A DNA stretch of 64,000 nucleotides, taken from the NCBI RefSeq assembly GCF_000765235.1, contig NZ_JPJG01000029.1, positions 17,334 to 81,333 of the forward strand, written 5' to 3'. The notes beneath the pieces were generated by a model. The model saw only the letters and a list, made by a program, of their open reading frames with translations. It was not told the DNA's origin and did no database searches. Below are positions 52,545-61,248 of this stretch, one piece after another; the stretch's first letter is position 1; each line of letters starts with the position of its first letter. This DNA is from Oscillibacter sp. ER4. Lineage in GTDB: Bacteria > Bacillota > Clostridia > Oscillospirales > Oscillospiraceae. The position numbers and the translations under genes were made by a program.

Positions 52545-52608
52545 CCTGCAAGCCGGAGTGCAGCAGGCAGAAATTGCAAAATCTCCTGCTGGTGCTCCGG
52601 CTGTCAGG
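52545..52608 (-). promoter_or_regulatory. Long structured hairpin in the AEC permease leader
   Basis: Nested inverted repeats: CCTG/CAGG outside, AGCCGGAG/CTCCGGCT next, and CAGCAGG/CCTGCTG inside, with a short AT-rich tip. Together they make an imperfect stem of roughly 20 base pairs. It has no T-run, so it is not a terminator. It lies within the 5' leader of the permease transcript, 31 bases before its start codon. Confidence 0.65.
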
Positions 52609-52618
52609 TTCCCCCACG

Positions 52619-52687
52619 CAAAGCGAACGAACGTGTGTGGATGGAGGCGCGGTGAAAAAGAAAACCCGTGCGCTTTGCCGTTCGTTC
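52619..52687 (-). promoter_or_regulatory. Mutually exclusive pairings in the permease leader
   Basis: GCAAAGCG (52618-52625) can pair with CGCTTTGC (52671-52678), and GAACGAACG (52625-52633) with CGTTCGTTC (52679-52687). The two helices cross, so they form either a pseudoknot or alternative structures, as expected of a switching leader. No known riboswitch was recognised. Confidence 0.5.
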
Positions 52688-52704
52688 AGCCTTTCGTTGT
52701 CTTT

Positions 52705-52760
52705 AGTATAATCGCGGATTTTCATCTTGTAAAACTGTTAAAATTGATATATTCTACAAG
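52705..52760. promoter_or_regulatory. Divergent promoters and LysR-type operator
   Basis: Plus strand: TTGTAA-17-TATTCT for the LysR gene. Minus strand: TTTACA-17-TATACT for the permease. CTTGTA at 52726 and TACAAG at 52755 form an inverted repeat overlapping both. This is the usual arrangement for a LysR protein repressing itself and controlling its neighbour. Confidence 0.7.
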
Positions 52761-52785
52761 AAACAACTGTAAAAGGAGCGTTCCC

Positions 52786-53703
52786 ATGAATTTCCATTCT
52801 CTTGACTATTTTCTCGTGCTCGCGCGGGAGAAAAACTTCACCCGCGCCGCCGAAGCGCTGCACATCACGCAGCAGTCGCTCTCGTCCCACATTGCGGGAC
52901 TTGAAAAGGAGCTTGGCTGCACGCTCCTTGTGCGCCGCACGCCGCTTGAGCTCACCTATGCGGGCCGCACGTTTCTGCGCTATGCCGAATCCATCGGGCA
53001 GACGCGACAGGCCATGGAACGCGAATTCTGCGATATCTCCGAAAATCAGAAGGGCGAGCTGCGCGTCGGCATCGCCTACACGCGCGGCCGCGCCATCATG
53101 CCGCGCCTGATCCCCGCCTTTCAGCGTCAGTATCCGAATGTCGAGATCACACTGCTCGAAGGCTCGAACGACGCGATCCAGAAGGCGCTGCTCAGCGGCG
53201 GCATTGACCTCGCCATCGCCGGCTTTCCACACCCGCTCCCCGGCGTGGTGCTTGAGGATTACTATCTGGAGCACATCGTGCTGTGCCTGTCCGATGGGCT
53301 GCTCGCGCAGTGCGGCATCGACCTCGACACGCACCGCGGCGAGATCGCCGCGGGAAACCTAAGTGCCCTGTGTGACTGCCCCTTTGTCCTCGGCTCCGCG
53401 GAAGACATCGGCGGGCGCATCGGGCGCGGACTTTTGCGCTCCTCGGGCGTCTCGCCCGTCAGCAAAGCAACATCAGAAAACGTCGAAACGCTGCTCGCGC
53501 TCTGCGAGCAGGGGGTCGGCGCATGCTTCTGCCCGGAAAATCTGCTGCACACGGCGCTCTCGCCCGAGCAGCTCGCGCACCTGCACATTCTCCCGCTCTG
53601 CTCAGAGGCTTCCTATCCCATCTGCTTTGGGTACTTGAGCCGCTCGTATCCGTGGAGCGTGCTCTCGGAATTCATCCGCATCGCCCGTGAGCAGACTGCA
53701 TAA
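52786..53703 (+). CDS. LysR-family transcriptional regulator
   Basis: A protein of 305 residues from ATG 52786 (AAAAGGAGCG). N-terminal HTH: D-Y-F-L-V-L-A-R-E-K-N-F-T-R-A-A-E-A-L-H-I-T-Q-Q near residues 6-30, then S-L-S-S-H-I. The effector domain has the G-E-L-R-V-G-I-A start and the I-D-L-A-I-A-G-F turn. Divergent from the AEC permease, with an overlapping operator, so it probably controls that permease. The ligand is unknown. Confidence 0.92.
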   Translation: MNFHSLDYFLVLAREKNFTRAAEALHITQQSLSSHIAGLEKELGCTLLVRRTPLELTYAGRTFLRYAESIGQTRQAMEREFCDISENQKGELRVGIAYTRGRAIMPRLIPAFQRQYPNVEITLLEGSNDAIQKALLSGGIDLAIAGFPHPLPGVVLEDYYLEHIVLCLSDGLLAQCGIDLDTHRGEIAAGNLSALCDCPFVLGSAEDIGGRIGRGLLRSSGVSPVSKATSENVETLLALCEQGVGACFCPENLLHTALSPEQLAHLHILPLCSEASYPICFGYLSRSYPWSVLSEFIRIAREQTA

Positions 53704-53710
53704 GCACCAT

Positions 53711-53755
53711 AAAAACGCCGCCCGTACATTTATTGCACGGACGGCACTCTTTTTT
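53711..53755. terminator. Bidirectional terminator
   Basis: A GC stem (GCCGCCCGTACA against TGCACGGACGGC, imperfect) with T-runs on both sides, shared by the LysR gene and aguA. Confidence 0.85.
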
Positions 53756-54857
53756 ACTTCTTCACCGCAGGCTGCTGCTGGGTGATGCAGTGGATGTTGC
53801 CGCCGCCGAAGGCGACCTCCTTCGTCTGCACGCCCACGACCTCGCGGTCGGGGAACATTTTCTGCACCTGTTCGATGGCGACTGCGTCGTTTTCGTCGCC
53901 GTACTGCGGCAAGATGACCGCACCGTTGACGATCAAAAAGTTCATATACGACGCGATGCTGACCTCGCCGTCCTCGCGGGGGATGGTGCCCTCCACGGCG
54001 TCGATGGTATCCGCGCCCTCGAGTAAGCACGGCTTTTTCGTCAGACAGAGCTTGTGAACCTTTAATTTGCGACCCTTGGCGTCCGTCGCCTCGCTCAGGA
54101 ATTTGTACGCCGCCTGCGCCTGTTCGTAGAACGGATGGTTCTTGTCCTCCGTCCAGATGCACGCGACCTCGCCGGGCGCGACGAAGCACGCCACGTCGTC
54201 AATGTGCCCGTTCGTCTCATCGGGGTCGATGCCGTCCTTGATCCACAGCACCTTCTCGCAGCCAAGATAGTCGCAAAGCATCTGCTCGATCTCTTCTTTG
54301 CTCTTGTCGGGGTTGCGCCCCTCGGAGAGCAGGCACATCTCGGTCGTCAGCACCGTGCCCTCGCCGTCGACGTGGATGGAGCCGCCTTCGAGCACGAAGC
54401 CCTCGGTGCGGTAGCTGTCCACATCCGCGATCTCGCAGATCTTGCGCGCGATCTGGTCGTCCTTGTCCCAGGGGAAATACAGCCCGTCGACGAGCCCACC
54501 CCAGGCGTTGAACTCCCAGTCCACCGCGCGAAGACCGCCCCTGTCGTTCACAAGGAACGTCGGCCCGCAGTCGCGCACCCACGCGTCGTCGCTCTCGAGC
54601 TCCACGACGCGGATATTTTCGGGGAGCTTGGCGCGCGCGTTCTGATACTGGCGCACGGATGCGCCGACCGTGACCTTTTCAAATCTTGCGATGGCTTTTG
54701 CCACGTCAGCAAAGGTCTTCTGCGCGGGCTTGCCGCCGTCGCGCCAGTTGTCGTTGCGCTCGGGCCAGAGCATCCACACGCCCTGCTGGGGCTCAAATTC
54801 GGCGGGCATGCGATACCCGTCCTGCTTCGGCGTTGTGCCGATGATTCGTTTTGCCAT
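53754..54857 (-). CDS. aguA: Agmatine deiminase
   Basis: This 367-residue enzyme of the guanidino-group hydrolase superfamily converts agmatine to N-carbamoylputrescine and ammonia. Catalytic Cys357 lies in G-G-N-I-H-C-I-T-Q-Q; the equivalent Cys is the nucleophile in characterised agmatine deiminases. D-D-A-W-V-R-D near residue 89 and E-G-G-S-I-H near 158 supply the other active-site residues. It is the third gene of the cluster behind the antiporter and the carbamoyltransferase. RBS AAGGAG before ATG 54857. Confidence 0.95.
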   Translation of the reverse strand: MAKRIIGTTPKQDGYRMPAEFEPQQGVWMLWPERNDNWRDGGKPAQKTFADVAKAIARFEKVTVGASVRQYQNARAKLPENIRVVELESDDAWVRDCGPTFLVNDRGGLRAVDWEFNAWGGLVDGLYFPWDKDDQIARKICEIADVDSYRTEGFVLEGGSIHVDGEGTVLTTEMCLLSEGRNPDKSKEEIEQMLCDYLGCEKVLWIKDGIDPDETNGHIDDVACFVAPGEVACIWTEDKNHPFYEQAQAAYKFLSEATDAKGRKLKVHKLCLTKKPCLLEGADTIDAVEGTIPREDGEVSIASYMNFLIVNGAVILPQYGDENDAVAIEQVQKMFPDREVVGVQTKEVAFGGGNIHCITQQQPAVKK

Positions 54858-54886
54858 AACTTTGTCTCCTTATGATGAAACCATAC

Positions 54887-56263
54887 TTAGCTGCGCGCGT
54901 TTTTCCCGCGCAGCGCGATCAGCACCTCGCCGATCGCCACGCTGAGGATCGACCCGATCGTAATGGGCAGAAAGCTCGCAAGCGTCTCTGCGTCAAACGA
55001 GAGCGGGACCGCAGTGAAAATGATCGAAATGACGATGAGCACCATCGGCACGTAGGCGATCCATTTGAGCGCCGTGTCAGACCCCGGCACGCGGAACGGG
55101 CGCGGCGTCTTCGCATCCTCGCGCCGCAGCTTCAAAAACGCCGGAAACACGGGAAGATAGCTCAAAAGCAGCATCACGAGATTCAGCGCGAAAAAGCTCC
55201 AGAAGAGTGACGAGTCCGGCGACGCCATCTCGATGAGCACACCCAAAACACACACGCACGAGGCGACGACGCCCGACGTGACCGCCGCGCCGACGGGCAT
55301 GTCGTTCTTTGCCCAGCGCTTGGCGAACACCCGCGGCATGTCGTTGTGGTCCGCCGCCAGCGCCGCCGTCGAATTGACGCCCATCGACCACGAGATCATA
55401 TTGCCGAACAGCGTCACGAGGAACAAAAGCGCCACCACGCCCACGAGCACGCCGCCGCTGCCGCCTAAAATGAGCGACACCGCGTCGATAAGCCCCGAAT
55501 CCACGCTGATCTCACGCACATCCACTGCCGCGCCGATGCCGAACGCCGAGAAGAGGTAGATGGCCGCGATGACGATGCCGCCGGTCACGATAGACTGCGG
55601 GATCTGCTTTTTCGGGTCGCTCATATTGTTTGCATACGTGCACACGACCTCAAAGCCGAGGAAATTGAAGATGATGACGGAGATATACGAGAGGCTGTTT
55701 AAGTCGAACGACGGCAGAAATGTCCGCGCCGACATGTCGTTGACAAAGCCGTAACGGCTGATATACCACACGCCGAGCCCGCCGACCAGCAGCGCCAGCA
55801 CGATCTTGATGACAGCGCTCACGTTCAGGATAATGATGCTGTCACACACGGGATAACACGCGACGAGCGTGACGATCCAGATGAACAGAAGCTCGACCAC
55901 GAGCGAGCCGAACGTCCCGAGGCTCCGCCCCGTGATGAACGTGATGAGCTCGGGACACATCACCGCAAGCGATGCCATCCACAGCGGGAAGTTGATCCAG
56001 TAGTACCACGAGGCGCGCGCCGCCCACTTGCCGTTCGGATACGCCGCGTGGATCCAGTCATAGAGCCCGCCGTCGCCCGCGTAGGCTGTGCCGAGCTCGG
56101 CGGCGATGAGGCCGTAGGGCAGCAGAAACGCCAATATCATAAAGATCCACCAGAAATACTGGCTGTTGCCGATCGACGCGACCGGCGCCGCCGCCTCGGC
56201 GACAAACACCACGCAGATGACCGACAAAATGACGTCTGCGAGCCGGAATTGATTCTTCTCCAT
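54887..56263 (-). CDS. aguD: APC-family permease, probable agmatine/putrescine antiporter
   Basis: This 458-residue protein has about twelve hydrophobic helices. The APC signature region near the start, A-A-A-P-V-A-S-I-G near residue 28, and the G-D-G-G-L-Y-D-W-I-H segment near residue 72 resemble AguD/GadC-type amino acid antiporters. It lies between ptcA and aguA, so exchange of agmatine for putrescine is the likely role; substrate inferred from context. Eight bases separate it from the ptcA stop. Confidence 0.85.
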   Translation of the reverse strand: MEKNQFRLADVILSVICVVFVAEAAAPVASIGNSQYFWWIFMILAFLLPYGLIAAELGTAYAGDGGLYDWIHAAYPNGKWAARASWYYWINFPLWMASLAVMCPELITFITGRSLGTFGSLVVELLFIWIVTLVACYPVCDSIIILNVSAVIKIVLALLVGGLGVWYISRYGFVNDMSARTFLPSFDLNSLSYISVIIFNFLGFEVVCTYANNMSDPKKQIPQSIVTGGIVIAAIYLFSAFGIGAAVDVREISVDSGLIDAVSLILGGSGGVLVGVVALLFLVTLFGNMISWSMGVNSTAALAADHNDMPRVFAKRWAKNDMPVGAAVTSGVVASCVCVLGVLIEMASPDSSLFWSFFALNLVMLLLSYLPVFPAFLKLRREDAKTPRPFRVPGSDTALKWIAYVPMVLIVISIIFTAVPLSFDAETLASFLPITIGSILSVAIGEVLIALRGKNARS

Positions 56264-56271
56264 GGTTTTTC

Positions 56272-57321
56272 TCAGCTCTTTTCCGCTTTCGAAACGCCGC
56301 AGTAGGCCTCGACGCAGCCGAGCTTGTCGCAGAGCACTTTGTCAAGCTCCTCCTTCGCCGCCGCGATCTGAAGACCGCTCGGCTCCTTGCGGCAGCGTGT
56401 AAAGTAGACAAGAAGGCCGCGCATGGCCGTCAGGCGGTTGCCTGCCTCTTCCCAGCAGAGAGAGGCGTCGGAGTCGGCGACCTCGTCGGTCACGTCTTCG
56501 CCGCGCGTCGCGGGCAGGCAGTGCATGAATTTACAGCCAAGGTTCCCGAGCTGCATCAGTTCGCGGTTGACCTGATAGTCGTGGAAGACGCGCACGCGCT
56601 CTTCCTTCGGCATCTCGTTTTCGTAGAGGCCGTACCACACATCGGTATAGATGAAGTCCGCGCCGCGTACGCTCTCGCGGTCGTCGGTGACAAGGTAGCT
56701 GCCGCCGGAGAGCGCGCAGTTCTTCTTCATGATCTCCTTGTGCTGCTCATTCAGCTGGTGGCCCTGCGGGCCGTACTGGACAAAGTGCATGCCGAGCTTC
56801 GTCGTGATGAAGCCGAGCGATGCACACACCTGCGTCGCGTCGCCCACGAACACGACTTTGCAGTCCTCTAACTTCTTCCCCTGCGGAAGGTTCTCCACGA
56901 TCGTGCAGAGGTCGCCGATCTCCTGCGTGGGGTGGTTGTAGTCCGACATGCCGTTGATGACGGGGATGGTGCAGCTTTTTGCGAGCTCTTCGATCGTCTT
57001 GTGCTCGATGACGCGCGCCATCACGACATCGACAAGCTTTGAGAGTACCTTGCCCGTGTCGCCGATGGTCTCATGCCCGCCGAGCTGGATCATACCGGGG
57101 CCTAAATACTGCGCGTGCCCGCCCATCTGGCTCATCGCGGTCTCAAACGAGACGCGCGTGCGCGTAGAGGACTGCTGGAAGATCATGCCGAGCGTCATGT
57201 TGCGCATCAGGGGCGGATAGTAGCCCGCCTTAATGGCCTTTTTGATGGCGAGCGACAAGTCGATGATGTCGAGCAGTTCCTGCTTTGTGAATTCATTGGT
57301 GTCGATAAAGTCTTTTTTCAT
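56272..57321 (-). CDS. ptcA: Putrescine carbamoyltransferase
   Basis: A protein of 349 residues from ATG 57321 (CGGAGGAATCGT). Carbamoyltransferase fold: S-T-R-T-R at residues 52-56 binds carbamoyl phosphate, and H-P-T-Q, then H-C-L-P-A follow. The C-terminal extension, present in putrescine but not ornithine carbamoyltransferases, is consistent. In the agmatine deiminase pathway it phosphorolyses N-carbamoylputrescine to putrescine and carbamoyl phosphate. A carbamate kinase to harvest the ATP is not in the window. First gene of the cluster. Confidence 0.88.
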   Translation of the reverse strand: MKKDFIDTNEFTKQELLDIIDLSLAIKKAIKAGYYPPLMRNMTLGMIFQQSSTRTRVSFETAMSQMGGHAQYLGPGMIQLGGHETIGDTGKVLSKLVDVVMARVIEHKTIEELAKSCTIPVINGMSDYNHPTQEIGDLCTIVENLPQGKKLEDCKVVFVGDATQVCASLGFITTKLGMHFVQYGPQGHQLNEQHKEIMKKNCALSGGSYLVTDDRESVRGADFIYTDVWYGLYENEMPKEERVRVFHDYQVNRELMQLGNLGCKFMHCLPATRGEDVTDEVADSDASLCWEEAGNRLTAMRGLLVYFTRCRKEPSGLQIAAAKEELDKVLCDKLGCVEAYCGVSKAEKS

Positions 57322-57581
57322 ACGATTCCTCCGACATTTCAAGTTGCTTTTTGCCGCGGAGGCAGACGCCGCGGCGAATGCTGCGCTTAGTGTCTGCACT
57401 TTTTTCCAGTTCATGCGAAAAAAAACTGTGCAACATGACACAAATCACGCCGCATTCCGTCGCCGCTGTGTATTTTACATAGATTTTACAATTCTCCTCT
57501 GGCAGTTTTGACATTTGGCGCGTAAACTATTACTTGGTTATAAATAGAGTCTCAAAAAAGAAAAAAGGAAAGATAGAAAAT

Positions 57582-59351
57582 ATGGATATTTTCAATGTGC
57601 TCACGATGATTGGCGGGCTGTGCCTGTTCCTCTTCGGCATGAACCTGATGGGCCAGGCGCTCGAGCGCCGCGCGGGCGGTAAGCTCCGCTCCCTTCTCGA
57701 CAAGATGACCGGCAGCGTATTCGCCGGATTTTTAACGGGCCTTGGCATCACGGCCATCATCCAGAGCTCGTCCGCCACCACGGTCATGGTGGTCGGCTTT
57801 GTCAACTCGGGCCTGATGACGCTGCGTCAGGCCATCAACGTCATCATGGGTGCCAACGTCGGCACGACCGTCACGGCCTGGCTTTTGAGCCTTGGCGGCA
57901 TCGACTCCGGCAACTTCTGGATCAAGCTCTTAAAGCCCTCATCCTTCACTCCCGTCCTTGCGCTCATCGGCATCATCTACTACATGTTCTGCAAGGATAA
58001 CAAGAAAAAGGACACCGGCATGATCCTGCTCGGCTTTGCCACGCTCATGTTCGGCATGGAGACGATGAGCGGCGCGGTCGCGGGCCTCAAGGACGTCCCC
58101 GCGTTCACGAATCTCTTTGTTGCCTTTCAGAATCCCCTCCTCGGCGTGCTCGCCGGCGCGCTGCTCACGGCCATCATCCAGTCGAGCTCCGCGTCCGTCG
58201 GTATTTTGCAGGCGCTCGCCGTCACGGGTTCTGTGAGCTATGCTGCGGCCATTCCCATCATCATGGGCCAGAACATCGGCACGACCGTCACGGCCATGCT
58301 GTCGTCCATCGGCACGAACAAAAACGCCCGCCGCGCCGCGGTCGTTCACCTTCTCTTCAATGTCATCGGCGTTGTCGTGCTGCTGACGGTCTTCTGCATT
58401 GTGCGCGCGGCTTTTGCGCCCGCGCTGCTCAATGAATCCGCCACCATGGCGGGCATCGCCGTCACACACTCGGTCTTCAACATTCTCTGCACCGCCATGC
58501 TCCTGCCCGCGGGCGGCCTTCTTGAAAAGCTCGCCTGCCGCATCGTCCCCGACGATCCCCAGACGCAGGGTGAAAAGACGACCGAGCTCGACGAGCGTCT
58601 TCTCCCCACCCCGTCCCTCGCCCTTCGCCAGAGCCGCGCCGTCGCCCGTGAAATGGCGGACTGCGCCGTGCGCGCGCTGAACAACGCTCTCACCGCCCTT
58701 GACCACAACACGCCCGAGCTCGCCCAGAGCATCCGCGACGATGAGGAGCTTTGCGACCACTATGAAGATATCCTCGGCACCTACCTCGTCAAGCTCAGCA
58801 CGCAGAAAATGGGCCGCGACGAGAGCGAGGAGGCGACCGAGTTACTCAAGACCATCGGCGACTTTGAGCGCATTTCTGACCACGCGGTCAACATTCTCTC
58901 CTCCGCTGAGGAGATGGAGCAAAAGGGCCTCACGTTCTCCGGCAGCGCCCTCAACGAGCTCGCCATTCTCACCTCCGCCATCCGCGAGATCCTTTCGCTC
59001 TCGCTCAAGTCCTTCTCCTCGCAGGACGTCGCGCTCGCCCAACAGGTCGAGCCGCTCGAGCAGGTCATCGACACGCTCAAAGAGCAGATGCGCACGCGCC
59101 ACATCCTGCGCATGCAGCAGGGCCATTGCAGCATTGAGGCTGGCTTTGTCCTCTCCGATCTTCTGACCGACCTTGAGCGCACATCCGACCACTGTTCCAA
59201 CATCGCCGGCTGCGTCATCGACGCCCGTGCGCATAACCTCAACCTGCACGAAACGCTGCGCCAGGCCAAGACTGCCGACGGCAGCTTCCAGCAGACGTAC
59301 GAATCCTACGTGGAAAAGTACCAGCTTCCTGTTCCGTCGTCAAACGTGTAA
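57582..59351 (+). CDS. Na+/phosphate cotransporter with C-terminal PhoU-like domain
   Basis: A protein of 589 residues from ATG 57582. The NptA/SLC34-like membrane part has two Q-S-S-S signatures at residues 61-64 and 200-203, the hallmark inverted repeats of this transporter family. From about residue 350 a PhoU-type helical domain follows, with paired E-x-x-x-D motifs such as D-F-E-R-I-S-D-H and D-L-E-R-T-S-D-H. It would import phosphate with Na+. Divergent from ptcA; a TTGACA at 57508 lacks a convincing -10. Confidence 0.93.
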   Translation: MDIFNVLTMIGGLCLFLFGMNLMGQALERRAGGKLRSLLDKMTGSVFAGFLTGLGITAIIQSSSATTVMVVGFVNSGLMTLRQAINVIMGANVGTTVTAWLLSLGGIDSGNFWIKLLKPSSFTPVLALIGIIYYMFCKDNKKKDTGMILLGFATLMFGMETMSGAVAGLKDVPAFTNLFVAFQNPLLGVLAGALLTAIIQSSSASVGILQALAVTGSVSYAAAIPIIMGQNIGTTVTAMLSSIGTNKNARRAAVVHLLFNVIGVVVLLTVFCIVRAAFAPALLNESATMAGIAVTHSVFNILCTAMLLPAGGLLEKLACRIVPDDPQTQGEKTTELDERLLPTPSLALRQSRAVAREMADCAVRALNNALTALDHNTPELAQSIRDDEELCDHYEDILGTYLVKLSTQKMGRDESEEATELLKTIGDFERISDHAVNILSSAEEMEQKGLTFSGSALNELAILTSAIREILSLSLKSFSSQDVALAQQVEPLEQVIDTLKEQMRTRHILRMQQGHCSIEAGFVLSDLLTDLERTSDHCSNIAGCVIDARAHNLNLHETLRQAKTADGSFQQTYESYVEKYQLPVPSSNV

Positions 59352-59356
59352 AAAGC

Positions 59357-59385
59357 GGGGCGCTTGCGAGCGCCCCATTTTTGCT
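59357..59385 (+). terminator. Terminator of the Na/Pi gene
   Basis: An 8-base GC stem (GGGGCGCT and its complement) with a short loop, then ATTTTTGCTATTTT. Confidence 0.85.
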
Positions 59386-59395
59386 ATTTTCTTGC

Positions 59396-59424
59396 TTGTA
59401 AAGCGCCCGTTTCCCTGCTATACT
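59396..59424 (+). promoter_or_regulatory. Promoter of the Lar-like gene
   Basis: TTGTAA-17-TATACT on the plus strand, 61 bases before the start codon. Confidence 0.8.
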
Positions 59425-59485
59425 ACGGTCATTAGGTTATTTCCGCGCAAACTGTCAATTTTGCGCGGTAGGAAAGGATGATACC

Positions 59486-59710
59486 ATGGACCCGATTTAT
59501 GAGATCGAATTGCAGGACTGCCCCTACTGCCGCGGCACCGGTACGGTGGAGGATGAGCAGGGCTGGTGCGTTTATGTCACCTGTGTCGACTGCGGCGCGC
59601 AGACCGCGCACGCAAGCTACGAGTCCCCCGAGGAACGTCTGGCCGCCGCGCAGCAGGTCGCGCACCTGTGGAACGTCGGCAAGGTTCTGAACCCCGGCGT
59701 CGGCGACTGA
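59486..59710 (+). CDS. Lar-like small zinc protein
   Basis: This 74-residue protein has C-P-Y-C at residues 12-15 and C-V-D-C at 33-36, the two zinc knuckles of the Lar restriction-alleviation family, and an A-x-x-W-N end. Lar proteins modulate type I restriction in phages, but many chromosomal homologues are only small zinc proteins of unknown role. It has its own promoter and terminator. RBS GGAAAGG before ATG 59486. Confidence 0.75.
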   Translation: MDPIYEIELQDCPYCRGTGTVEDEQGWCVYVTCVDCGAQTAHASYESPEERLAAAQQVAHLWNVGKVLNPGVGD

Positions 59711-59727
59711 TTCGACTGGAACTGCAT

Positions 59728-59764
59728 AAAAAGGACGGAAGAAAAGCATCTTCCGTCCTTTTTG
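59728..59764. terminator. Terminator
   Basis: A 12-base stem (AAGGACGGAAGA and its complement), a short loop and TTTTTG on the plus strand; A-run on the other side. Confidence 0.9.
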
Positions 59765-59803
59765 CGCTCAACCGCCGTTTGAGCGCGCGAAACTCCCCCT
59801 CCA

Positions 59804-59832
59804 TTGCGCGTTTTCCTGCAATCGGCTATACT
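59804..59832 (+). promoter_or_regulatory. Promoter of the XRE regulator
   Basis: TTGCGC-17-TATACT, 48 bases before the ATG. Confidence 0.65.
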
Positions 59833-59880
59833 GAACTCATCAAGGACGTCCGCACTTTATAGAAACGGAGTTTTGCCTTT

Positions 59881-60462
59881 ATGAACATCGACATCGGCAG
59901 CAAGATCAAAACGCTGCGCCTCTCCAAAAGCATGACGCAGGAGCAGCTTGCAAAAGCCCTCCACGTGAGCGCGCAGGCCGTGAGCAAGTGGGAAAACGGC
60001 AAGAGCTACCCCGATATCCACAGTCTGCTCCTGCTCAGCGCCCTCTTCGATGTTTCGCTCGACCAACTCATCAAAGGAGATTTGGAAACCATGAAACAGG
60101 AAGTCAACGCCGCCGATGTCAAAGCCATGAACCGCGACGCCATCATCTACACTGTTCTGCTCGCCGCCACGATCATTCTGCCCGTGCCGCTGCTCAAGTG
60201 GTTCGGCCTGTACGGCCTCATTCCGGAGCTTTTGCTCTGGGGCAGCGCGATGTACTTTGCCCACCGCCTTGAGCGCATCAAAAAAGCAAATAACGTCCAA
60301 TCCTACAAGGAGATCTTAGCCTTCAGCGAAGGGAAGCGGCTCGACGAGATCGAGCAGAAGGTCGAAGCGGGCAAGCGGCCCTATCAGAAAGTTCTGCTCG
60401 CCCTGCTCACCGCCGGGATCACACTGCTTGTCGGCATGGTGCTCAGCTGGCTGCTGCTGTAA
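59881..60462 (+). CDS. XRE-family regulator with C-terminal membrane helices
   Basis: A 193-residue protein. HTH at residues 7-61: I-K-T-L-R-L-S-K-S-M-T-Q-E-Q-L-A-K-A-L, then S-A-Q-A-V-S-K-W-E-N-G-K-S-Y-P-D. After a short linker come two hydrophobic stretches (about residues 84-103 and 108-124) and one more at the C-terminus, so it is probably membrane-tethered. Such regulators often sense membrane or transport state; the target is unknown. Confidence 0.85.
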   Translation: MNIDIGSKIKTLRLSKSMTQEQLAKALHVSAQAVSKWENGKSYPDIHSLLLLSALFDVSLDQLIKGDLETMKQEVNAADVKAMNRDAIIYTVLLAATIILPVPLLKWFGLYGLIPELLLWGSAMYFAHRLERIKKANNVQSYKEILAFSEGKRLDEIEQKVEAGKRPYQKVLLALLTAGITLLVGMVLSWLLL

Positions 60463-60474
60463 GCAAACATCACA

Positions 60475-60514
60475 AAACCCGCCCCGACGCAAAAGCGTCA
60501 GGGCGGGTTTTCCA
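60475..60514. terminator. Bidirectional terminator
   Basis: A stem of about 16 base pairs with one mismatch, arms AAACCCGCCC and GGGCGGGTTT plus an inner GACGC/GCGTC, T-rich on both exits. It separates the XRE gene and the zinc-ribbon gene. Confidence 0.9.
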
Positions 60515-60530
60515 TTTTCAGAAGCAGGTT

Positions 60531-61223
60531 TCACATATTGAAGCGTCTGCGCGCTTCCTCACGCAGCGACGGGACGCGGCGCACGATGCACAGCGGGATG
60601 ATGAGCCCGATGCAGATGACAAGCACGACGAGCGACCAGCTCGGCTGCCACACCTCAAGAAAATACCGGTCAAGGCAGTATTCGACGCCCATCGCCATCA
60701 GGCCCACCGCGCCGATGCACATGGCGATGGAAGAAAGGCGCGAGCGTCTGCCGTCGCGCAGCAGAAAGCTCAACAGGAATACAACAACGCACGCCCAGCC
60801 GAGCATCGGCAGCACGAGCCCGCGGAACCAGCGCCCCCCGTGCAGCGCAACGGAGATGATCCACACGTAAATGCCGATGGCGGCGACGTCCGCTGTCAGG
60901 CGGAAGAAAATCGGGATGCCGCGCACGAGCATCGGCAGCGCGAACCAGATCCACAGCATCACTGCCGCGCCCGCGACGTACAGCGCCCAAGGGTGCTCCG
61001 TCGGCAAAATGAGATTCAACAGAGCGCAGCAGAGCGACACGGACGCGAGCATCGCCGTCAGCAGTGCGGCGGCGGCTCTGCGCGATGCTCTCGGCACCTC
61101 GGCCGGCTTGGTCGGGAAATAGCGCGGTGCGGTCTCGTCCGGCTTCCACGCGGGCGTGCCGCAGAGCGGACAGCGCTCCGCGCCCTCGTCCAGCTCCACG
61201 CCGCATTTAACACAATATGACAT
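60531..61223 (-). CDS. Zinc-ribbon membrane protein (DUF6320-like)
   Basis: About 230 residues from ATG 61223 (GAAGGAATTTG). An N-terminal zinc ribbon C-V-K-C, then C-P-L-C at residues 4-21, is followed by a linker and six hydrophobic helices. It resembles the DUF6320 family as remembered. It follows the acyltransferase gene after 25 bases and lies in the divergent cluster with the HSL-like hydrolase, a conserved neighbourhood in Clostridia by memory. Function unknown; it could present a lipid substrate to the acyltransferase. Confidence 0.75.
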   Translation of the reverse strand: MSYCVKCGVELDEGAERCPLCGTPAWKPDETAPRYFPTKPAEVPRASRRAAAALLTAMLASVSLCCALLNLILPTEHPWALYVAGAAVMLWIWFALPMLVRGIPIFFRLTADVAAIGIYVWIISVALHGGRWFRGLVLPMLGWACVVVFLLSFLLRDGRRSRLSSIAMCIGAVGLMAMGVEYCLDRYFLEVWQPSWSLVVLVICIGLIIPLCIVRRVPSLREEARRRFNM

Positions 61224-61248
61224 CAAATTCCTTCTTTCGATCTGCTAT

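Noticed and set aside
52441..52725. A 94-codon open frame in the leader of the AEC permease
   Set aside because: It begins upstream of the likely transcription start, has no ribosome-binding site, and the region folds into RNA hairpins.
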